Assembly (NCBI GenBank): GCA_029939615.1
Contig: JAOZSP010000010.1
Coordinates: 1 to 22,960, forward strand
DNA length: 22,960 bases
Direction: 5' to 3'
Source: Candidatus Izemoplasma sp.
Lineage (GTDB): Bacteria > Bacillota_I > Bacilli_A > Izemoplasmatales > Izemoplasmataceae
The notes under the pieces are model-generated. The model was not told where the DNA came from. It saw only the letters and a list, made by a program, of their open reading frames with translations, and ran no database searches. This document shows, one piece after another, positions 7,136 through 13,981 of this stretch. The position numbers were made by a program, and so were the translations under genes. Each line of letters opens with the position of its first letter. Position 1 is the first letter of the stretch.

Positions 7136-7164
7136 ATTATAGCATAACATAATATTGAATGCAA
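7136..7164 (-). promoter_or_regulatory. rplS promoter
   Basis: On the minus strand the -35 TTGCAT (7159-7164) and -10 TATAAT (7136-7141) are separated by 17 bp. Confidence 0.75.
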
Positions 7165-7233
7165 GGAGATTTTGAGTTAAATTCAACCTCTTATTATTCA
7201 AAACTTGACAAGGATTTTTTTCTTACTCGCCTC

Positions 7234-7929
7234 TTATTCGCCCTTACTTCCTTTTTGATACATTTCATAAAGATCAACACGTCTTTCTCTGGTTTTTTTC
7301 AAAGATTGTTCTAAACGCCATTTACGAATGTGCTCATGGTTTCCATTTAATAAAACTTCAGGAACTTCCTTACCCATAAAACTACGAGGTCTTGTATAGT
7401 GAGGATGTTCTAATAAATTATTACTAAAAGAATCATTCAAATGTGACTCATCTTTATTTAAGACATTAGGAATTACACGTGTAACACTATCAACTAGCAC
7501 CATAGCTGCTAATTCGCCACCAGTTAATACATAATCACCAATCGAAATTTCCATATCAAAATAATCTCTAATTCGCTCATCGTATCCTTCATAGTGTCCA
7601 CACATAATAATCATATGTTTTTCCTTTGATAACTCATAAGCAGAAGTTTGTTTAAATTGTGTCCCTTGTGGTGAAACTAATATTTTCAAAGCATCTTTAT
7701 ATCCTTTAATATCTATTAAAGCATCATAAACTGGTTGCACTTGTAAAACCATTCCAGCACCACCACCAAATGGATAATCATCAACTTTCTTATGTTTATT
7801 ATTACTATATTCACGGTAATCAATTAAGTTTATTTCAACTATTCCACTTTTAATTGCTCTTGCCATAATGCTTTCACTCAAGAATCCTTCAAACATTTTC
7901 GGGAATAAAGTTAAAATATCAATTTTCAT
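7234..7929 (-). CDS. trmD: tRNA (guanine-37-N1)-methyltransferase
   Basis: TrmD makes m1G37 next to the anticodon, using S-adenosylmethionine and a trefoil-knot SPOUT fold; this prevents +1 frameshifts. The 231-residue protein shows the family motifs DDYPFGGGAGMVL, LVSPQG, CGHYEGYDERI and ISIGDYVLTGGELAA (the knot). The start is ATG at 7929, preceded by GGGAGGG at 7 nt. It overlaps the rimM stop as ATGA (7926-7929), so the two are translationally coupled. An earlier in-frame start lies inside the ribosome binding site and is rejected. Confidence 0.97.
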   Translation of the reverse strand: MKIDILTLFPKMFEGFLSESIMARAIKSGIVEINLIDYREYSNNKHKKVDDYPFGGGAGMVLQVQPVYDALIDIKGYKDALKILVSPQGTQFKQTSAYELSKEKHMIIMCGHYEGYDERIRDYFDMEISIGDYVLTGGELAAMVLVDSVTRVIPNVLNKDESHLNDSFSNNLLEHPHYTRPRSFMGKEVPEVLLNGNHEHIRKWRLEQSLKKTRERRVDLYEMYQKGSKGE

Positions 7930-8426
7930 AATAATCCCTCCCATTCAATTAGAGTGATTTTATTCTCATCTTTATTTACCTCTTTAACAAATTGCTTATT
8001 AAAAGGAATTAAAGCATCTTTTTGTCCTTCCCTTTTTACAACTAAAAGTTCCCCTTGTGGAACCTCATAAACATCAATACAAGATCCAACTAACTGAGTT
8101 GTATAAACATCCAACCCAATTAACTCATTAAAAAGAAACTCATCTTCTTGAAGACTAATTTTCGATTCAGCATTTATTCTTAACTCAGAACCCTTATATT
8201 TCTCACATTCATTTATATCATTAAATTCATCAAAATCTAACAAATCCAAATTCTTATTTGTTCTAAAACTCTTTACAGTTACAGGAATAAGTTCTTGACG
8301 AAAAGCGATATATAAAAGCGTTCCTTTTTTATATCTTTCATTTTTAAAATCGGTAAAAGATTTTACTTTTAAAGTTCCTTTAAGTCCGTGAGTGTTAACA
8401 ATAACACCAATTGTTATTAATTCCAT
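7926..8426 (-). CDS. rimM: 16S rRNA processing protein RimM
   Basis: RimM helps maturation of the 30S head by binding S19 and pre-16S rRNA. The 166-residue length is normal. The N-terminal RimM barrel begins with IGVIVNTHGLKGTLKV and the C-terminal half is a PRC-barrel ending EGLL. It ends in a TGA that overlaps the trmD ATG, which shows that TGA is a stop in this organism. AAAGGATG precedes the ATG. The ABC permease gene ends 11 nt upstream. Confidence 0.95.
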   Translation of the reverse strand: MELITIGVIVNTHGLKGTLKVKSFTDFKNERYKKGTLLYIAFRQELIPVTVKSFRTNKNLDLLDFDEFNDINECEKYKGSELRINAESKISLQEDEFLFNELIGLDVYTTQLVGSCIDVYEVPQGELLVVKREGQKDALIPFNKQFVKEVNKDENKITLIEWEGLL

Positions 8427-8437
8427 AAAATCATCCT

Positions 8438-9628
8438 TTATTTACTAAACATTACTTTTTCTGATTGGAATAATTTATTGATAATAAAGATTAAAATTGC
8501 CACATAAACCAAGCTTGAAGCTATCATAACAATCAAATGAAGTGGTACTGTTTCAAACATTAATATACTTACCAACATATTAATACTACTATATATTGGT
8601 ATTACATACGTAACCAATGAACTTGATGCTTCGCCACTAAACATTGAACTTACAGCAACAATAATACTTACAAAGTATAACGGCAATATTAACATTGATG
8701 CCTCTTTAATATTTTTAGCATAAGCGCTTATCATACTAATTAGTCCAACAATTACTAAAACAGTAGCTAATAAAACTAAGAATATCAACACATACTCTTT
8801 TATCCCATAAATACCATTACTCATTTCTCCAGAAGAACCCATTAAATTCGGTAAACTAAACATTATTCCAATGAATGATGATGTTGCACTCATTAACGAT
8901 ATTACACTTAAACTCAAGACTTTCCCAATTGCTAATTCTCCTCTTTTTATTGGAGTAACTAATAAAGTAGCAATTGTACCTCTTTCTTTTTCTCCAGCAA
9001 TACTATCAGGTCCAATACTCATAGCTCCACTAAACAAAAACATAATTATTAACATCGGTAAAAGCATCGCAAATCCTCGTGCTGATTCTTTATTTTCATC
9101 AAACACTTTCTCTAAAGAAGTATTGAAAATAGTTAAATCATCACCATGACGATCTAAGTTAATTGAATACCCATAATTACCTAAAAAACTAGTAACTACA
9201 TAATAACTATTTTCACTATATTTTTCACTAGGATTATAATATACCGATACACTAGGAATAACATAATCAACATCTTGATAACCATCTAAAACAGTCTCAA
9301 AATCTTCAGGAAAAACAATAAGTAAATCAATATCTCCAGCATATATTTTATCTTTTACATCATCGACAGTTATGTCACTTAAATCATGAAATTCAACAGG
9401 AGTAGTACCATCAACAATTGCATCATGTAAATCATCAGGCATATTCTCAGTATATATAATCATTTTATGAGATGATATATCCTCAACTTCGTTTCCGATT
9501 GCATTACCCATCAACGAATACATTACATATATTGCAAGTCCCGGAAGTAAAATAGCAGTAAAGATTAATCTTTTATCAGTTATAACACGATAAAACTCTT
9601 TCTTAAATACCGTTAATACATTTCTCAT
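8438..9628 (-). CDS. ABC-2 type exporter permease (NatB-like)
   Basis: This 396-residue membrane component partners the ATPase encoded just upstream. The architecture is that of NatB/ABC-2 permeases: a cytoplasmic start with the conserved FKKEFYRVITDKR, one membrane helix at about 24-44, and an extracytoplasmic domain of about 145 residues. About five helices follow in the C-terminal half. The motif GEKERGTIATLLVTPIKRGELAIGK (about 212-237) is characteristic of the family. NatAB of Bacillus exports Na+, but many relatives move other substrates, so the cargo here is open. The ATG lies in the ATGA overlap with the ATPase gene (9625-9628). Confidence 0.85.
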   Translation of the reverse strand: MRNVLTVFKKEFYRVITDKRLIFTAILLPGLAIYVMYSLMGNAIGNEVEDISSHKMIIYTENMPDDLHDAIVDGTTPVEFHDLSDITVDDVKDKIYAGDIDLLIVFPEDFETVLDGYQDVDYVIPSVSVYYNPSEKYSENSYYVVTSFLGNYGYSINLDRHGDDLTIFNTSLEKVFDENKESARGFAMLLPMLIIMFLFSGAMSIGPDSIAGEKERGTIATLLVTPIKRGELAIGKVLSLSVISLMSATSSFIGIMFSLPNLMGSSGEMSNGIYGIKEYVLIFLVLLATVLVIVGLISMISAYAKNIKEASMLILPLYFVSIIVAVSSMFSGEASSSLVTYVIPIYSSINMLVSILMFETVPLHLIVMIASSLVYVAILIFIINKLFQSEKVMFSK

Positions 9629-10410
9629 AATAATACTCCCTCCTCTTCTTCTTTAACTAAATCAAAGAAAAGTTCCTCTAAATCTTTTGAGGGATGACTA
9701 TTTTTTACATTTTCAATAGTATCATTAACTTTCATTTTTCCATTAATGATAATTCCTACACGATTGCATAATTTTTCAACAACACTTAAAATATGCGTTG
9801 ATAGTATTACTGTTTTACCTTGATTTTTTAAATCAATTAAATAATCAGTAACACTTCTAGCAGTTAAAACATCTAATCCGTTAGTTGGCTCATCAAAAAT
9901 AATAAAATTAGGATTATGTACTAAACTAATCGCAATACTAGTTTTTTGTTTCATCCCTGAGGAAAGATCTCCAACCTTAACTTCCATAAATTCATCAATA
10001 CCAAATCGTTTAAAAAGCTCATTTCTATTTTTTTCAATATCCTCTTCTAAAATACCGTGTAATCTTGAAAAATAAGTAAACAAATAATTCGGGGTAAAAT
10101 GATCTTCTAATTTTAACTCACTAGTTAAGAATCCAATTTTACTTCTCACTTCAAAAGAATCAGTAATAACACTACTTCCACCAACAAAAATATCTCCTTC
10201 ATCAGGCTTAATCAATGTTGAAATCGTTCTTAAGCATGTTGTTTTACCAGCTCCGTTAGGACCAAGTAACCCAAATATTTCACCAGGATAAGCTGTAAAT
10301 GATAAATCATTAACAGCTACTTTATATTTCTCATCTGTCTTATCTAATTTTCTTTGTTTACGTGATAATTTAAACGTCTTCTTAATATTCTTTACTTCTA
10401 AAGTATTCAT
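9625..10410 (-). CDS. ABC transporter ATP-binding protein (NatA-like)
   Basis: This 261-residue ATPase drives the permease encoded directly downstream. Walker A is GPNGAGKT (about residue 50), the ABC signature is LSSGMKQK, Walker B is IIFDEPTNGLD, and a switch His follows in LSTHIL. A basic insertion SRKQRKLDKTDEKYK near the N-terminus is unusual in length and precedes the first strand of the core. AGGTGAG lies before the ATG. The acetyltransferase gene ends 7 nt upstream, so the three genes are one transcriptional unit. NatA is the closest named relative from the pairing; substrate is unknown. Confidence 0.88.
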   Translation of the reverse strand: MNTLEVKNIKKTFKLSRKQRKLDKTDEKYKVAVNDLSFTAYPGEIFGLLGPNGAGKTTCLRTISTLIKPDEGDIFVGGSSVITDSFEVRSKIGFLTSELKLEDHFTPNYLFTYFSRLHGILEEDIEKNRNELFKRFGIDEFMEVKVGDLSSGMKQKTSIAISLVHNPNFIIFDEPTNGLDVLTARSVTDYLIDLKNQGKTVILSTHILSVVEKLCNRVGIIINGKMKVNDTIENVKNSHPSKDLEELFFDLVKEEEEGVLL

Positions 10411-10417
10411 GTCTCAC

Positions 10418-10945
10418 CTATAACTTTTTTGCCATAAACAATAAATCAACATATTTACCATCAACAAAAAAAGCTTCTTTCTTTCTTCCCTCTTCCACAA
10501 ATCCAACTTTCTCATATACATGGATTGCATTTGGGTTATCTATTCTAACCTCTAATTCAAGATATTTTTTGCCGTAATCTTTTGCGCCTTCAACTAACAA
10601 CTCCATAAGAATTGTACCAAGTCCTAGATTATGATATTTTTTTAAAACACTAATTCCTAGATTAGAGCGATGTCTAAGTCTTTGTAAGCTACTTCCATGA
10701 AATCCAGCTAAAGCAATAAGTAATTCTCCATCCCATGCTGTAAGCATATAATCGTCTTTACTATTCATAACCTTTTTGATAAAACTTTGCTCATTCTCAA
10801 AAGTCATGTTCCATTCTTCTGGTTCCCTTGATAAATTCTTTGTCTCACTATTAACAATAGCCATATAATCTAAAGCATTTTGAGTATCCTCTAAAATAAT
10901 TTCTCGTATAACTATCTCTTTACCATCTTTTAATGTGAATTTCAT
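10418..10945 (-). CDS. GNAT-family N-acetyltransferase
   Basis: This 175-residue single-domain protein would transfer an acetyl group from acetyl-CoA to an amine. Motif A with the pyrophosphate-binding loop is GISVLKKYHNLGLGT. The later LEVRIDNPNAIHVYEKVGFVEEG block is the standard GNAT C-terminal core, as in RimL/RimJ-like and small-molecule acetyltransferases. The acceptor cannot be read from sequence. It is the first gene of the GNAT-natA-natB-rimM-trmD unit, behind the promoter at 10968-10996. GAGGTG lies 6 nt before the ATG. Confidence 0.88.
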   Translation of the reverse strand: MKFTLKDGKEIVIREIILEDTQNALDYMAIVNSETKNLSREPEEWNMTFENEQSFIKKVMNSKDDYMLTAWDGELLIALAGFHGSSLQRLRHRSNLGISVLKKYHNLGLGTILMELLVEGAKDYGKKYLELEVRIDNPNAIHVYEKVGFVEEGRKKEAFFVDGKYVDLLFMAKKL

Positions 10946-10967
10946 TGTATCACCTCGCTTATATTAG

Positions 10968-10996
10968 ATTATATAATTAATAAGTATTTATTTCAA
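10968..10996 (-). promoter_or_regulatory. promoter of the GNAT-ABC-rimM-trmD unit
   Basis: On the minus strand the -35 TTGAAA (10991-10996) and -10 TATAAT (10968-10973) are 17 bp apart, about 20 bp before the acetyltransferase gene. Confidence 0.72.
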
Positions 10997-11030
10997 TCAT
11001 TAAGTAAAAACGTAACACCCCATTTTTCTC

Positions 11031-11056
11031 AAAAAAAAGACCTAATAATTAGGTCT
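11031..11056 (-). terminator. intrinsic terminator of rpsP-khpA
   Basis: AGACCTAA (11038-11045) and TTAGGTCT (11049-11056) form a perfect stem. The plus-strand A-run 11031-11038 gives a U-tail on the minus strand. It overlaps the khpA TAG and cuts the ribosomal cluster before the acetyltransferase gene. Confidence 0.88.
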
Positions 11057-11303
11057 AAAACGAATCAATATTAATCGTTATCTTTTTTCCTTCTCTCGAA
11101 GCACTCGCATAAGCGATTGTTCTAATAGCGTTAGCTATTCGTCCGTTCTTACCAATTACTCTACCAAGATCATCTTGATTAACAATAATTTGAATAGTAA
11201 GCAAATTATCCTCTTCAGAAAATTTCTTAACCATTAAATCTTCAGGATAAATTACTAATGGATTAACTAGGTTCTTAATTAATGTTTCATAATTAACTGC
11301 CAT
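11055..11303 (-). CDS. khpA: KH-domain RNA-binding protein KhpA (YlqC family)
   Basis: This 82-residue protein is a single KH domain with the GxxG loop in GRVIGKNGRIANAIRT. KhpA proteins of Gram-positives bind RNA, often with KhpB/Jag, and influence cell division and sRNA function. It lies 11 nt downstream of rpsP, its usual neighbour, and ends in the terminator. The TAG stop forms part of the hairpin. Confidence 0.93.
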   Translation of the reverse strand: MAVNYETLIKNLVNPLVIYPEDLMVKKFSEEDNLLTIQIIVNQDDLGRVIGKNGRIANAIRTIAYASASREGKKITINIDSF

Positions 11304-11314
11304 TATTTCACCTA

Positions 11315-11575
11315 TTAGTTTTCTTTTTTATTTGATGTCATTCCCGCTTTTGAAAATAAATTCTTCACGGTATCTGTAACTTGCGCACCTTCATTTAACC
11401 ATTTTCTTGCTTTTTCTTCATCAATATTCACTGAAGCAGGTTTAGTAGTAGGATTATAAGTACCTATAATCTCTAAATATCTACCATCTCTTTTATTTCT
11501 TGAATCAGCTGCAACCAATCTATAGAAAGGACGTTTTTTCGAACCGAATCTTTGTAATCTAATTTTAACTGCCAT
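11315..11575 (-). CDS. rpsP: 30S ribosomal protein S16
   Basis: S16 is a small-subunit assembly protein. The 86-residue product starting at MAVKIRLQRFG has the family core KKRPFYRLVAADSRNKRDGRYLEIIGTYNP. The start is ATG at 11575, 8 nt after AGGAGG; a longer in-frame extension begins upstream of the ribosome binding site and is not translated. It is driven by the strong promoter at 11611-11639 and followed by khpA. Confidence 0.97.
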   Translation of the reverse strand: MAVKIRLQRFGSKKRPFYRLVAADSRNKRDGRYLEIIGTYNPTTKPASVNIDEEKARKWLNEGAQVTDTVKNLFSKAGMTSNKKEN

Positions 11576-11610
11576 AATAGTTTCCTCCTCGTTATTTATT
11601 AACCTTAACA

Positions 11611-11639
11611 AGTATAACACCAACGATTTTGCTTGTCAA
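11611..11639 (-). promoter_or_regulatory. strong rpsP promoter
   Basis: On the minus strand the consensus -35 TTGACA (11634-11639) and -10 TATACT (11611-11616) are 17 bp apart, with TG one base before the -10. This is the best vegetative promoter in the window and it starts just after ylbG. Confidence 0.85.
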
Positions 11640-11645
11640 GTATTT

Positions 11646-11882
11646 TTACTTGACATCAAAATCTATTTGGTACTCATCAGTTATAAATAAACTCTCTTCA
11701 ACTCTCTTCACCAATTTAATAGTCTTTAACTGTTTAATAGTTTTTCCTATACTATCTTCATTAACATAACTAACAGCATATCTTCTTTTTTTATTATAAT
11801 AATTTACAGATGCAAATTTCTCAATTTGCTTAACAGCTTTAGGACTTCTAAAGTAGACAATTATACTTTTTCTTTTTACCAT
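11646..11882 (-). CDS. ylbG: YlbG family protein (DUF2129)
   Basis: This 78-residue protein aligns by pattern to Bacillus YlbG: KRxxIIVYFRSPKAVKQIEKF, NYYNKKRRYAVSYVNED, and KLVKRVEES near the end. The molecular function of YlbG is not established. It follows ylbF at 12 nt, as in Bacillus, which supports both calls. AAAGGTG lies before the ATG. It ends just before the rpsP promoter. Confidence 0.85.
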   Translation of the reverse strand: MVKRKSIIVYFRSPKAVKQIEKFASVNYYNKKRRYAVSYVNEDSIGKTIKQLKTIKLVKRVEESLFITDEYQIDFDVK

Positions 11883-11894
11883 TTTTTATCACCT

Positions 11895-12275
11895 TTAATG
11901 TTTATTTATTAATCCAAGTTCATTAGGGTGTTTTATTTTGTGTGAGACACTCTTTGCGATATTTTCACTAACATAATCTAATTTTTTTTGGATTTTATTT
12001 TCTAATTTCTTATATTCTCTAATTATTTCATTACTATATAACTGACTTTTAGCAATACTAAAATCATTTTGAACACTTTTAAGATCCGGATGATATTTCC
12101 CGTATTTAATGACTTCTTCATATTTATTTTTTAGAGTTTTAAATTTCTTAATCAAGTCATCTATTTCACTGCTTTGAGAGATTACTTTTTTCAATTCTAA
12201 GATTCTTTTAAACTCTAAACTACCTTTTATTTCAGTTACTAAGTCATAAGTTAAATCAATTATTTCTTGTTTCAT
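11895..12275 (-). CDS. ylbF: YlbF/YmcA-family protein (DUF964)
   Basis: This 126-residue, all-helical, charged protein matches the YlbF/YmcA family: LVTEIKGSLEFKRILELKKVI, KKFKTLKNKYEEV, and a helical C-terminal part. In Bacillus, YlbF, YmcA and YaaT form a complex that works with RNase Y in mRNA maturation and binds iron-sulfur clusters. This homolog contains no cysteine at all, so it could not supply a cluster ligand. The start is ATG at 12275, 5 nt after GGTG; an upstream in-frame start lacks a ribosome binding site. It forms an operon with ylbG. Confidence 0.8.
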   Translation of the reverse strand: MKQEIIDLTYDLVTEIKGSLEFKRILELKKVISQSSEIDDLIKKFKTLKNKYEEVIKYGKYHPDLKSVQNDFSIAKSQLYSNEIIREYKKLENKIQKKLDYVSENIAKSVSHKIKHPNELGLINKH

Positions 12276-12292
12276 TTCATCACCATATAACA

Positions 12293-12321
12293 AGTATATA
12301 TTTTTTGGATAGTAGTTGCAA
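12293..12321 (-). promoter_or_regulatory. ylbF-ylbG promoter
   Basis: On the minus strand the -35 TTGCAA (12316-12321) and -10 TATACT (12293-12298) are 17 bp apart. The divergent promoter for the next operon starts 43 bp away. Confidence 0.75.
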
Positions 12322-12363
12322 GCACAATCCTTATATAATTACTAAATCATATTACGACTTTGA

Positions 12364-12392
12364 TTGACTATATATATCAACAATATTATAAT
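12364..12392 (+). promoter_or_regulatory. promoter of the thiol-relay/desulfurase operon
   Basis: The -35 TTGACT (12364-12369) and -10 TATAAT (12387-12392) are 17 bp apart. The TTG of the -35 hexamer coincides with a spurious upstream start codon in frame with the downstream gene. Confidence 0.78.
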
Positions 12393-12432
12393 AATAGTGG
12401 TAAAGAATTACATAATGAAGGATGTGCATAAT

Positions 12433-13674
12433 ATGAACAAAACAAAATTACTATTAATTACATTTATCATTGTATTAACAAGTCTTTTCTCGACGCCAAT
12501 AATTAATGGTGATTCTAGGCAAGCGGTTTATTTTACAGAGGGTGGTTGCCTTGTATGCGCTGAACTAGGTGGATATCTTAATGGTCCTGGTGGAGATTAC
12601 ACAGAAGATGAAGATTATATAAAAAAAATGGTTGATCAAGGAATCACAGTTGTTGTTTATGACTTAGAGTCTCATGACTATATTCCTGAATATTCTTATG
12701 AAGATGATGATGGAAGTACTGTCAATGTTACTGCACTTGACGTTTACGATGCATTTAACAAATCTTATGATAGAGGACTAAAAGGTGCCCCTGTTGTTTT
12801 TGTTGGAAATACCTACTTCGAAGGATTAGAAGAGATTCAAAACGCAGTAAATCAAAATACAGTTTTCGATTTAAGTGATGATCCATTATTAGATGTCAGC
12901 GTTCAGGAGGGACAAGCTTTTCAAAATCTCGAGGGAATAGCAGGATTTTTCATTGTAGTTGGAGCAGGGTTGTTAGATGGAGTTAATCCATGTGCAATTG
13001 CATTACTACTACTATTTGTTAGTTTATTAGGTTTCAGTGAGAAGAAACGTGTATTAATTTTAGTAAGTATTGTCTATATTTTTGCTTTATTTATATCATA
13101 CTTTCTAATTGGAACTCTTTTCTTAAGTGTTTTAGAAAAATATGCTGGAACATTAGCAAGCATACTGGTCGGGATTAATTGGTTCATTGCTTTATTATGC
13201 TTATTCTTATTTGTACTTAATATATATGATTTTTTCCAAGTCAGAAAAGAAAAATATGGTAAAATAAAAAGCCAATTACCTAAATTTGTTCAACGTTTTA
13301 ACAAAAAAATTGTCAAAACCTTCACAAACTCTATTAATAGCGAAGAAAATAATCGCGGTTTAATATCAATATTATTACTTACATTTATTCTTGGTATTTT
13401 ACTAAGTGTCACTGAATTACTATGCACTGGTGGAATATACCTTCCTATTTTATACGGTATACATACAATGCAAAGCACCTACGCATATCTTTTATTACTA
13501 ATGTATAACATAATGTTTGTGGTACCACTAATTATTATCGCTGTCGTTTCAGTAAGATTAAAAAGTGTTATGTCCGTCAGCAACTACATAAGAGAACATA
13601 TGTCACTAATTAAATTTTTGAACTCAATGCTATTCTTAGGAATTGCTGTTTACTTCTTCACAAAAATATTTTAA
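12433..13674 (+). CDS. thioredoxin-like/CcdA-DsbD-like fusion membrane protein
   Basis: This 413-residue protein appears to be a one-chain transmembrane thiol relay. Residues 1-25 are a signal or anchor segment. Residues 31-145 form a thioredoxin-like domain outside the membrane, with a CLVC active site (C39, C42) and a cis-Pro loop GAPVV (P120). Residues 168-413 contain about six membrane helices of the CcdA/DsbD type. The two expected membrane cysteines are C187 (GVNPCAI) and C331 (ELLCTGG); C256 is an extra membrane Cys. Family knowledge says such domains pass electrons from cytoplasmic thioredoxin outward, so this protein should reduce extracytoplasmic disulfides. The start is ATG 12433 behind AAGGA; the upstream TTG is the -35 box. 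It heads an operon with an orphan protein and a cysteine desulfurase. Confidence 0.82.
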   Translation: MNKTKLLLITFIIVLTSLFSTPIINGDSRQAVYFTEGGCLVCAELGGYLNGPGGDYTEDEDYIKKMVDQGITVVVYDLESHDYIPEYSYEDDDGSTVNVTALDVYDAFNKSYDRGLKGAPVVFVGNTYFEGLEEIQNAVNQNTVFDLSDDPLLDVSVQEGQAFQNLEGIAGFFIVVGAGLLDGVNPCAIALLLLFVSLLGFSEKKRVLILVSIVYIFALFISYFLIGTLFLSVLEKYAGTLASILVGINWFIALLCLFLFVLNIYDFFQVRKEKYGKIKSQLPKFVQRFNKKIVKTFTNSINSEENNRGLISILLLTFILGILLSVTELLCTGGIYLPILYGIHTMQSTYAYLLLLMYNIMFVVPLIIIAVVSVRLKSVMSVSNYIREHMSLIKFLNSMLFLGIAVYFFTKIF

Positions 13675-13686
13675 AGGGTGGTTTTT

Positions 13687-13977
13687 ATGAAACAGGTTGT
13701 TAGAATTATTAAGAATGACAAAGAGATATTCAACGGTAAAATCGCAAGTATTCCAATAAAAAAGAAGTATATAGTAAAAAAAAGCATCGAACTTTTTGAT
13801 GATGATGATCCTTGTATTATCCATCAATCTTACGTTATTAAAGAATTTGTAGATATTCTTCTTAATATTAAAAAAGATAATAACTTGGATGAAATTCATG
13901 TCCTTGACTTTTTAGATGAATTAGATTTTATCGATTATACTGAACTTAAAAAATTAACAATTATTATAAAAGGGTGA
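13687..13977 (+). CDS. small protein of unknown function
   Basis: I do not recognise this 96-residue protein. It has no signal peptide or membrane segment. The N-terminal third is basic and strand-like (KQVVRIIKNDKEIFNGKI). The middle is strikingly acidic around FDDDDPCIIHQ, with the only cysteine (C43) and a His. The C-terminal part is helical and acidic. The start is ATG 13687, 6 nt after AAAGGGTGG; an in-frame GTG overlaps that ribosome binding site. It lies 12 nt after the thiol-relay gene and 4 nt before the cysteine desulfurase, so all three are co-transcribed. A role as desulfurase partner or sulfur acceptor is conceivable from context alone. Confidence 0.7.
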   Translation: MKQVVRIIKNDKEIFNGKIASIPIKKKYIVKKSIELFDDDDPCIIHQSYVIKEFVDILLNIKKDNNLDEIHVLDFLDELDFIDYTELKKLTIIIKG

Positions 13978-13981
13978 TTTT

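Noticed and set aside
7926..7929. TGA read as tryptophan (Mycoplasma code)
   Set aside because: rimM and def end in TGA inside ATGA overlaps, and Trp residues in these proteins are TGG.
12364..12432. N-terminal extension of the thioredoxin-CcdA fusion from TTG 12364
   Set aside because: This segment contains the -35 and -10 hexamers of the promoter, and a signal segment with a ribosome binding site begins at ATG 12433.
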